A DNA stretch of 64,000 bases, from the NCBI RefSeq assembly GCF_964340395.1, contig NC_135554.1, positions 21,220,592 to 21,284,591 of the forward strand. The letters are read 5' to 3'. A program made the translations under genes and the position numbers. The notes beneath the pieces were generated by a model that saw only the letters and a list, made by a program, of their open reading frames with translations, had not been told where the DNA came from and searched no databases. This document shows positions 20,540 to 32,575 of the stretch, one piece after another; position 1 is the stretch's first letter; each line of letters opens with the position of its first letter. The stretch is from Glandiceps talaboti (taxonomy: Eukaryota; Hemichordata; Enteropneusta; Spengelidae).

Positions 20540-20960
20540 CTTTGTTCATCTGGTTGTTACAGCATGATTGGATAAACACCACCAAGTGATGAAATACACC
20601 TGGTCATCGTCCAATCATTGTTTACAATCATTGTTTAGTTTGTTCATCTGGTGTTACAGCCTGATTGGATGAACAGCATTAAGTGTAGAATTATACCTGG
20701 CCATTATCAAATCATTGCTAAGTTTGTTTATCAGCTTGTATAGCCTGAATGGATAAAAAAAAACTCCAAGTTTTTTAAATGCACCTAGTTGCATCTATCA
20801 GCCTGGTTGGATAAACAAAGTGATGAAACACACTTGGTCATGAATAAATCATTACTGAACTTGCTCATCTGATTGGACAATGACTACCATGGGCTGAAAT
20901 ACACCTGGTCATCGTCCAATCACTGCCTAGCTTGTTCATCTGATGACAACATTTCATCCT
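20540..20960. repeat. Tandem repeat, five units of about 75-95 bp, in NUP155 3' flank
   Basis: Units share TTTGTTCATCTG, GATTGGATAAAC and ACACCTGGTCATCGTCCAAT. They begin about 50 bases after the NUP155 stop, so they may be transcribed as 3' UTR. Confidence 0.85.
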
Positions 20961-21012
20961 GTCAAAAATCTGTTTCCTTTAACAAATATATATATATATA
21001 TCTTACAGAATC

Positions 21013-21172
21013 TTATGTACGCATGGATGTGTGTAAGTGCAATCTGTCTAGCTTGGCTTGTAATTCTTTAAATTTAGCTAAGGTGAGTTCTACGTTTGGT
21101 TGACGTCCCATGGCTTCTAACTCTACATTGTAACTAGCAATGGCATCCAGACATCGACTGGTGAAAGCTCTC
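21013..21172 (-). CDS. NUP155: NUP155 coding exon c33, C-terminus (residues 1319-1371)
   Basis: Encodes [20 protein letters not shown] and [20 protein letters not shown], then a short tail and TAA at 21015-21013. The human counterpart is [20 protein letters not shown] and FKSLQAKLERLH. Confidence 0.97.
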
Positions 21173-24100
21173 CTGTCAAGATCAAAAAAAAAACGGTTAA
21201 AGAATCATCAGATATTTACATAACTTATAAAAAGGCGAAAGATTGACAATGTACAGACATATTGTTACAAGTTCAACTGAGTATTGCTTTGTGGGCATTC
21301 TAGGGTATGGAGGACCCAGGGAGTGGGGGTGGGGGTGGGGGTTGGGTGGGGGCTGTAAATTTGAATATGAAGGCATACATGGTCACATGATAGGTTTAGA
21401 AACAGTTTTCTTCAACTTCAATGAACTAATAAAACCAGAGAAGTATCTGTTAATTATATCCCATTGTAGTGATCCCTGACTATTGTGTTTTGGCATTGAG
21501 GTGCCCTGTCTTCTAATATAGATAAACATTTCAAAGAAAAATTCCTCTTCAAGTGTTGGCTATCAAGAAATGCGGTACAAAAATTATTTCTGTTTGAACA
21601 GTATTAGAAATTGAATAAGTAGAGGCTACCTAAATTCCCGATATATTTTACAAAGCTGTGGTATTTATACATCAGTTACTTTAAAATCGATAAGATAGGC
21701 AAATATACTGGTATTGGTTTTTTCCTAAGCTGCACGTACTCTCATACATATACTGATTACAATACATGCAGACAGCCGTTACTGATGTTCATTCCATCAT
21801 AGTCAATGGGTATTGGTCTTAGTTCCATTTACTAGAACACTTCTGTAACTTCTGAATGGGAGAATTGTAACTCCTTGTTGCAAGCACATGACACACTTGT
21901 CAGTATAAGTAAACACTTCTATGTCAGTCTTGTTCATGGTGTGTTGTTTGGTATAGAACAGCTGTGGTGAGAGATGCACTTCTGAACACAGAAGTAATAC
22001 TATCTTTTGCACTTTACAATTTATTTGATATAGGTCTATAGCCCTGATCCCTGTATGTGCAGGAAGAACTGTGTGGACTGCGCAATGAAATGCCAAAAAC
22101 TCCTCCCCTCCTTTCATGTAAAATTCTCCAATTTGATTCAGACTGATTTTCGTGTTACTACACAGGTACGAATATACCCAATCTGATTAAAATCACTGAA
22201 TGTTTTTACAGCTGAAATACTTCGTAGTTGTCAGTTGGCTGTGTCCACAAGTAACGCCATGTTGTTTGTTGATATTCAATGCATATGCCCATGACAAGTA
22301 AGACACAACCTGATTGGCTGTGTGGCTCAGTGAGCAGAAATTCGTTTGTATGGGTGCCACTTCACATGTAGAGGAGGCGATCAGGCTAAAAACGTAAACA
22401 TGTACTACAAAGGTCAATTCAAGCTAAATAACGATGGTAAAATAGCAATGAATGATTAGCTGACATCTACATTGGATTTTAATCAGATTGGAATATACCT
22501 AAATATCGTGAAGAATGACAAACATTACATATTCACAAAGAGGAAGTCACATTGGCAGATCAGGTCAAAGGTCAAAGATAAAATCAGAGTGACCACTTAC
22601 CTTTCATTCTGTGGTACATATGATGGGTGATCTACATACAAGGTTAGAAGTAAATGGATAGCCTCCAGGACATGTAAAGGTCTTCTGGCCATCTGCCAAT
22701 AGTTATCCTGTGGACCACAAACAGAAATATTACATACCTTTTACGCAGAAAGTTGAATATTACAACTGATTTGAATCCAATAATTATGCTAATGTGATAA
22801 TTTGAATCCAGCTTCTTGAAAAAGGCTGCTGAGGAGTAAAACTAGATGAATGTCAGAACTGTTTTTGTCCTTATTTATTGCTGAATATTACATGTTGATG
22901 ACGTGTAAGCTGAGTCCTGTCACAATTTTTAAATCAAACTGTTTGAATACCACGGTTTGGAATTAGTATTACTACTGCAGACATCAGATTGTGGACGAAC
23001 AGAACCTGTTACACACAGGGAAAGTAAACAACTAAATTGGATAAATAACACTTGGCACAGCAGAGGATGGAACAGCAGAGATTTGTATTACAAACCATGG
23101 TTTGATAAGAACAGTTTTATGGCCTCTTTTATGTGTACATGTAATACCAGGGGAGTGGAAATTTGTTTGTGAACATCAACTATTACGTAAAGTGGCCATA
23201 AAACCATTTTATCAAATGATGAAATGTAATACAAGTCTCTGCACTTCCAATATGCTGTGTCAAGTGTTACTAATCCAATTCAGATGTTTACTTTCCCTGT
23301 TTGTAACAGGTTCCATTTGTCCATAGTCTGATGTCAGCAGTTGTAACTTATAATAAGGACTCAATAGAACAAATTGTTTAGAACCAAATATTTCAATAAC
23401 TATTTTTCACATTCTAATTTTAGTCCTAGGCAATAGGAGCCTTCTCAAAATATTGCTTACTGTTTTTAATGTATGTTATACTAGCTGCATTCAAATACAT
23501 TGTAACTATTAACCCTTAGATTAGAAATGCCATGCGTTTGGATAGTGTAAAGCATGTCCTCGGGCCCTATCTGGCAGGAGAGTGTAAACACTAGCATAGT
23601 AATCTATAAGTTGACATTTGCAGTTTGTTGAGATAGTGAAAAGACTTGCATGGCCTCAGGGTCCTAACTAATATGATAGTGTATACACTACTATGGCAAC
23701 CTATGGTTTTTTATTTTAATGATTATTACCTTGGCTTTGAATAAACAATCATAGAGTTGGTGTAATGTTGTCAATGGTATATCAAGCTTTAGGAAGGTCA
23801 TAAAAACCCATGTCTTATCCCATTCTAATTGACATGTCTTCTTCTCAAGGTATTTCATCAGAAATTCTGTACATGGGGAAAAACAAAAGACATTTAGAAC
23901 ATATAGTCCAGTCAATCTAGCAGACATGTAGGCTGAATTGGGACATACATGTATGTTTACACACAGAGCAATAACTGGTACTATATCATGTATCCATATG
24001 TTTACACACAGAGCAGTAACTGATACTATATCATGTATCCATATGTTACTGAGCAGAAGTTTACATCCTAACGACTTCTCAACTCCTATGTAAAGGAAAT

Positions 24101-27100
24101 AAACCAAAGTCAACATGGTAGTTGGAGCTTGGGATGGATAATTGCATCATGTTTGTCAACAAACAGTAAACATTTTATATGGGACATGTATCAGATGACA
24201 ACTAAAATTTAACAATACTGTCTGTTTCATCAAGTAAACCAAGCTAACTGTGGGTACTCCAAATCAGAACCCCCCCCCCCTCCCCCCAATTTTGTCCACA
24301 TTTACTGATCGTCTTGAGTAGACACCTATAACACGTATCTATGGGGAAGTACCTATCTGATGATACTCCTAAACAGACAAACCCACACTTCGTCCACAGT
24401 TATTGATTATCTTGAGTTCAAGTTCAATATTATGTTCAAGTTCAACACTTACCAATGGGGAAATATCTATCTGATGACATGTAGATTCTCCCAAGACCTA
24501 CTATCTTGTCTCTTAGGGATGCTATCCTAGATGTCATTGATTTGTCAAAGGAATTTTCCAGGTCTGTAAGTAAGAAACAAATGAAAATATTAAGCCTTCC
24601 TATATATTATGTACGAATTAACTAATAAATAATTAATTACGAATTATCTTCTTTTTTTTAGAATGCTTATTCTAAACTTTTTTGCACTAGGAAGTGCTCT
24701 CCGTGACATTTTCTTTTTATACAGACATATATATATATATACAAAAATATACCCACACAATTCTTCAGATTTCAATTCATGTTTTGGACTATGTTGTGAC
24801 AGGGTCTATATCGAAGACTCACCATTACACCATTGTGGATTTTCAGAGTCAGCATACATGTATGCAGGGGCTCCATGTAAGTAACCATGCTTGAGTCATT
24901 ACTCAACGAGGATCTCTCCTCCCCTCCCCCTCCTGTCCCCCCCCCCCTCCAGCTCGAAGTTCACACTAGTCTTGTGAGTGAGACATAGTTGAATGATACA
25001 GCCTAGCAATAAAACAACTATACTGGCATTATTTCGACTGAAACTTTATGGTAGTTTGATTATTACGTATTATGACAACTGACCTTGTTGTATGATACGT
25101 TGCCATAGTGACTCCACCATTGTTGGGTCATAGTGACTGGCACAGTGTACAATAGCTAACCGACTTTCCCACAGTTGGAAGGGCTCCGCAAAATCACTGA
25201 ACAACTGTGAAAAGATAAAACACAAGTAAATATTGCTGTATGGAAAAAACTAAGAATCCCAAAATTGTGATGAACATAGACTGGCAACTAAACTTTCCAA
25301 CATCTGGAAGGGCTTGGCAGAGTCACTAAACAAACTGTGAAAAGGCCTGGGGAGAATCCAGATTGTTAGTTAAAATCATACAGTGGCACCCACTTTTCTA
25401 TAAAGTGAAACAATTGAAAGTTACAAATTCATGGTCTGGGGAGAACCCAGATAGACCTTTGCCGGTTCTAAGATGCATTGCGCGTCTCTCCATACAATGC
25501 CTTGTATTCTGTATGCGCGGAGGGGTTTACACATACTACTCAGGGGGATGGTTGTCACATGACGGTACACTGTGTTTACCCGTAAAATCCCACTCTGTCA
25601 TCAATGGCATTCAGTTTTTGTTCTATAAAGTCACCCATAATTAAAGAGGTCAACATGTCTTACCATCATTTCCTGATGAAAATGTTATTTCAAATGTAAT
25701 AAAGACAAAACAAGACTAAATCTAACAACATAATCGACGTCCTCTCACGCAATGCATCCTGGAACCGGAAAATCAACTATTGTTAGGTGTGTGGAACCCA
25801 CCACTGTATAAAAGACAGGTGAGAATCCTACATTCAAGTTATATGATCTTGGAATTGATATTCGGCAAAAATCAAACATCAGTGAAACAATTGGAAGTTG
25901 GCAAGTATACTTAGATTGCAAACTGGCACTTGTCTTTAGTTTAAATAGTGCTGGAACACTAGCCATACTAACCCTAGTAATATCCATGAGTTCAGCATTC
26001 AGCTGGGACAGGGCAGTTTGGACTTCTTGCTGGTTGGAAGTAAAATTTGTTATAGCTTCAAACACCTTCAGTTGAATACGTGCGACCTGCAATGTACAGA
26101 AAGTTGTGGTTTCATAAACACAGGCATAAATTCACAAGATTACCACTGAGAAATATTAAATGTCATGTGAAATATAAAGAAATTTGTGGTCTCATATAAA
26201 CACAGACATACTTTAAAATTTTTTTAAATACTGTGAAATACTAAACTTTTTATTTGGGACGCAATATTCATATTATTTACAGAATTACCATATAAAATTT
26301 AAATTTAATCAATTCTGCAATCTATTCAAATGTTGCTGTGTATCACCTAGCAACGATATCATTCACTCATTAATTGTAAAATACAGATGGAATTTTTTTT
26401 TAACTCCCACTCAAAGAAATCAAAGTTTATAAAGTAGATGACATTTATGACCTTTGTGTGACCCTGGAGTAGTATGTCAGATGTCATATTTGAATAAATT
26501 AATAAGCCTGTCCATAATACAAAGTCTGATCCAGATCCAATTCAATTTATCTGTCCATACTATAAAATCTGATACGGATCCAATTCAATTTACCTGTCCA
26601 TACTACAAAGTCTGATCTGGATCCAATACGTTTTACCTGTCCATACTACAAAATCTGATACAGATCCAATTCAATTTACCTGTCCATACTATAAAATCTG
26701 ATACGGATCCAATTCAATTTACCTGTCCATACTACATAATCTGATCCGGATCCAATTCAATTTACCTGTCCATACTACAAAGTCTGATCTGGATCCAATT
26801 CAATTTACCTGTCCATACTACATAATCTTATCTGGATCCAATACGTTTTACCTGTCCATACTACAAAATCTGGTCCAGATCCCATTCAATTTACCAGTCC
26901 ATACTACAAATCTGATCTAGATCCAATTCAATTTACCTGTCTATACTACAAAATCTGATACGGATCCAATTCAATTTACCTGTCTATACTACAAAATCTG
27001 ATCCAGATCCAATTCAATTTACCTGTCTATACTATAAAATCTGATACGGATCCAATTCAATTTACCTGTCCATACTACAAAGTCTGATCTGGATCCAATA

Positions 27101-30100
27101 CGTTTTACCTGTCCATACTACAAAATCTGGTCCAGATCCCATTCAATTTACCAGTCCATACTACAAAATCTGGTCCGGATCCAATTCAATTTACCAGTCC
27201 ATACTACAAATCTGATCTAGATCCAATTCAATTTACCTGTCCATACTTGTGGTTAATTCCTATCTAATTCGAATTAACTGATCCGGATCAAAGTCTACCC
27301 TGGGTGGTGGTTTTGATCCAGATCAAAGTAATTCAAATCAGATCGTGATTAGGTTGGCCCGGTGTGGACAGGCATGTACTCGAGTGAATTTTAAAATTGT
27401 TAAAATACCAATAATTATACTTATTAATTTGAGGTTAATTTTATCCATAGCAGTACAGTAACAGGTTGAAATTATGACTAAGTTAGAGGTCACCAATTTT
27501 TGAATGCAACCCAAATATCAATTAGATTATATTTATTGTACCATACATGTATTATCTGTATAGCTACACACACAAGTTTACCTGTAGACTGTAGGTGACT
27601 CAATACATCTTACAAAATAAGTCATTATATATCTGACAAAGTAGTTTAAAACATGGTCCAGTTGCATGCTAGTACAGCTTTGATAGCATTGCATGTTACA
27701 CCCTTTGCAAATCACCAGATTAATAAACCTCACTGGAATGAATACAAATGTAGCTTTCACTAGTAATAACTATATCCAGCCATTCCATAATTATTCCAGG
27801 ATTGCTATGAGCTTTACGGTTTTAGGTTTAAATTGATCTATGTAAAACTATAGGTATAAAAGTACTGCTCAGAATAACACACGAAAGCCATTAAAACTTA
27901 GCACAATATATATACAACCTTATTGATTTATACACATGATACTGTTGCCATGGCAACTAGGAGTGCCTTCCTACCTACATTTTCTCTTCAAAGTCAACCA
28001 AAAATGCAAATAAAATTTATTACTAACTATATAACTTGATTGATTTCTATATATGATACATTGTTGTCATGGCAACTAGGAGTGTCATCCTACCTCCATT
28101 TTCTCTTCCAAGAATGTATTTAAAAACTTAACACTGTACAATTTTATTGATTTCTATACAAGATACACCATTGCCATGGCAACAAGGAATATTTTCCTAC
28201 CTCCATTTTCTCTTCTAAGTCGTGTAAGAATTCTCCATCACTGGCAGAGCTGGTTCTTAGATTACTACTCTTGGCACTCATGATGGCACGTGAAATGTAC
28301 TCTATTCTCTGGGGTAGCCCTATATCAGTTCTGTTAAAGAGAGAGAGACATGAATTCAATTAGCTGTGCATCTCAACCCTGTGTCATGAATTTCACTAAT
28401 TTAATTCACTTGTGACTGGAATTCATGATGACAGTTCATGCAGTTAGGAACTAGACTAGAATTGAATGAATGCCTTCGAGAGGGAATTGGTAAAAATTGA
28501 AATTCAAGCAATTTGTGAAGGATAGACAGAGCAAAATCTACATGTTGGTGACACTGTGACAGGCTTGCTGTGTTCACTATTATCAGAGGTTGTTGTTTCC
28601 ATACTAAACAGTATTGGTCAAGCCTAATAGGAAAGTCTCTAGGCAAATCCATTGTGTTTCATAATATATGTACATAGTTTTACATATAGTGATATACTGT
28701 AAACCTATATATTTCGCCACTAGAAAATTTTGCAATTTTAGTTTTCATCTAGTTCCCACAGACTAATTTTTCACTAATTACCAGACTGATACATTGTGTT
28801 CATGTATTCATTAATTTGTTATTTTCGCTATCTCTATTTTGCTAAACTACAGTCAGTTGAAATGACATTTTTTTTCACCAATGCATTAAATATGTCTTAA
28901 ACAAACTAGTGTGGAATTCCCAGAACTATACTCATTACATGTATCAATATTTGAGAAAGCAGTTGGCTGATCCAATTGCATGTGTATCTTTTAAAGGAAA
29001 TGGGGAGGGGGTGTTGAATGAGATTAGCTAGTAATCTACAATACAAATATTTGAAAGTAGTTCGCACAAGCAATATCACATGCATGCAATGTGTTACTAA
29101 GGGCGATGACCACATGAAATGTACAGACTGTCACCAAAGTTATTAAATTGTACCATGAGAGGGTGTGAGACAGCTGATGTAATACCCAATAAGTTTACTA
29201 GTTTACTCATCACACACACTCATCACACACATGCACACACATGCGCATGCACTCACGCACATACACACACATTCACACACACAGACACACACACACACAC
29301 ACACACAAATGCACATACACAGTGACACACACCCTTAATTGAATATGCTGATGAAATGACTGTATTCCACTATATTGTCATATATTACAAATACCTAATA
29401 TCCACTGAAATGACTACGTTCTATTATAATATTGTCATATATTACAAATTATACCTAATAAAATATTCAAAATTCATTTGAATGAAATCATGAATATTAA
29501 TAACACAAAATTATGTGCTAATATTCCTAACTTGACAAAATAAGATTTAATTTTAAGCAAATGTCAAAATTAATTTTGTGAACATTTTAATGAGAAAACT
29601 TACCCATGCCTATCAGCAAGCTTAGATAAGATCCTGGCAGCAGCTGAGAAATTCTTAATTTTTTCATAGTATTTCCACAACAGGTCTAACATCTCTAGAT
29701 TATCAGGTTGGTATGCTGCTGTTCTCTTTAGGTAGGACTCTACATAGGGTGAAGAAATCTGGTAACAGAGAAGATAGACACGTGATTTAAGATGACATGG
29801 ATTGTTATTTCATGTAAAAGGGTAAAGTGCATAAGGTAGAGGACAACGGCAATGATTGATAAGTTGAAAACAACCCAGAATGACAATGATGGCATTGGAA
29901 GTGACAATGATTGACAAGTTGAAAACAACCCAGAATGACAATGATGGCATTGGAGGTGACAATGATTGACAAGTTGAAAACAACCCAGAATGACAATGAT
30001 GGCATTGGAAGTGACAATGATTGACAAGTTGAAAACAACCCAGAATGACAATGATGGCATTGGAAGTGACAATGATTGATAAGTTGAAAACAACCCAGAA

Positions 30101-32536
30101 TGACAATGATGGCATTGGAAGTGACAATGATTGACAAGTTGAAAACAACCCAGAATGACAACGATGGCATTGGAAGCGATTATAATTGACAAGTTGAAAA
30201 CAACCAGAATGAGTAAATATATGTTTCATATTTAATTTAGTTTCTCATTATCACTTTCCTTCTAGCTAGGTTTGAAGGTGATTTAAAATAACAAATCCTT
30301 CAAACAACTCACATTGTGTCTCAGTAGTCTTTCATAGAAGACATTCATCAGACAAGGTATTTTGGTAGACTAGGTGGTGCTCATACAGTTTGAACACATT
30401 TGTGTACCCAATTTTATGAACAAGAACCCATCATGAGTCAAACATTGTTGTCTTATATACATAAAAGATTCAATCATTAGACAACTATACCCCAACTCTC
30501 AAACCCCTAGTAGTCACTACACTAGTCAAATGTGTCTGAATCTTAGCTATGTATAAGACTGACCTCCAATAGTTTGTCTGTGAGTCCAACAGTAACTAAC
30601 CAGTCATACAGAGCTACGTGATATAACTCATCCTTAGATTTCAATCCCAGCGTCAACATTTGATCCATCTAATAAACAAAGAAAAACAAACAATTACATT
30701 TATGAGGTATTAATTATCAAAATGAAATAACATGTTTACTATGAAGGGTAAATTACAATGTTTCTCACTAAGCCATCTATACAACTATGTGTCTACTATA
30801 ATGTATTAACAAACAAGCTCCATATAAATATATATATTTCCTTGTAGTTACTAGTACCAATAGTTCTGAATATAAGGAAGAGTTTCATGTCCAAGATGAC
30901 ACAGAATACAACCCAAAATATTGTTTCTCTACTGTGGAAATATAACCCATAACATCAAAGTAAAGCATTTTCTGTATGTATCCCAATCATTTATAGCATC
31001 CATATCAAGTGTAAAAGTATACTGTTTCATTTGCTAATACAACCCATAACATCAAAGTGAAGCATTTTCTGTATGTACCACAATTGTTTATAGCATCCAT
31101 ATCAAGTGTAAAAGTATACTGTTTCATTTGTTAATGCAACCCATAACATCAAAGTGAAGCATTTTCTGTATGTACCACAATTGCTTATAGGATCCATATC
31201 AAGTGTAAAAGTATACTGTGTCATTTGCTAATTGACCACATTAGAAAGGCCACATGCTAGGCTTGTAAATAAACCAATTGAAACAGTATACTTTTACACT
31301 TGATATGAATGCTATAAACAAGCGCAGCACATAGAGAAGTGCTTTATTTCAGTGTTACTCATTGTATATACTTCCATACTCAGTACATTATTATAAATTA
31401 TAAATATTTTTATGACAAGCAAACTTTCCCTGGCTGTATTATTATGTTTTCTAGAGAGATCACAGTATTAAACACATTTATTTACTTACATGATGAGCAG
31501 CTTCTTGTGCACTTAGTCTTGTGGCTTCACTGGTTACAGTTGGAGGACCTGGCTTCTTAGGAACACCAGGAGATTGTGGGTAGGACTGACTTAAGTTAAC
31601 AAGATGGGCCAAAACATCATGAACACATTTGTAACAATCCAGTCTGAAACATATACAGCAAATAAATAAAACTTTTACTCTTACTCAAACAAATTGATAT
31701 GAAATGATGTTTAGGTATGAAATGATGTTTACGTATTGCACTGCAGTACAAATATCATTATATCATGGAATATAAACTCTGGTCGTTCTATGTCACGACA
31801 ATGTGCATCTATGTCATAACAATGCGTGTCTACATCACTGGTTCTGCTGTGTTCGAAATATGAATCAAAACATTCAAAATTATCATTACATTCCCCGATC
31901 TGTCTTTGATTCTATTGGCACCGGTATACTTATGTTATTCCTCAATTTTATTCTTCATTCAGACAGAAAATGCTTGTGACCTAAGGGTTGTCACTACGAG
32001 TCGCTAGACAAAGGCCCCTTAGGTCACTCGTATTTTCATTGGCTGAACGAAGAAAAATATTGGGAATAACATCTAAATGGTAAGCACATGCACTGATGTA
32101 AGTATTCAATGGTACATTGTACATATGTATATAAAGTATATAGTATATAAATGTATATAAAATATAAAGTATTTTCATTACCTTGTGACAAATGCATTCA
32201 TTCCTTGTGCATCTTCAGGTGGTTGACCACTACGATAATAATGTAAGGCTAACTTTTGTTGATCTCTTCTGTCAGCTGTAATCAAACTCAGCTCCACTAT
32301 GCCATCATAGAAACCAACTGAAATGCAAAATACTCTTTACAATGTAGCTGAAATAATATGACATTTATTTCAATATTAAATTTTCAAAGGCAACGTGCCT
32401 TTACATAGAAACAAATGTAAGAAATATTATCGAATTCAACTTTTGTTTGGAACAAAGATCAATTCAATACTATGGTTACCAACACAGACTCCATGTGAAG
32501 TGAAATAAAATATAAAAAATAAATAAAAACAAAAAA

Positions 32537-32575
<39 letters not shown>

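Larger units (their letters stand above)
17222..21012. other. Intergenic region between NUP155 and the FAM20-like gene
   Basis: The part nearest the FAM20-like ATG (17222-17630) is less AT-rich and probably holds its promoter and 5' UTR. Further right are a dispersed element (18216-18330), tandem repeats (19125-19262) and the NUP155 3' flank repeats (20540-20960). No gene seen. Confidence 0.55.

Noticed and set aside
25745-25972. Extension of exon c28 through its donor (reading on to 25745)
   Set aside because: Read-through of the intron after AGG/gttagt; the next NUP155 residues (LFSDFAEPF) are in c29.
29740-30229. Three overlapping minus-strand ORFs of 121-150 codons rich in [12 protein letters not shown]-like repeats
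   Set aside because: All are readings of the 55-bp minisatellite in different frames within a NUP155 intron; no independent coding evidence.
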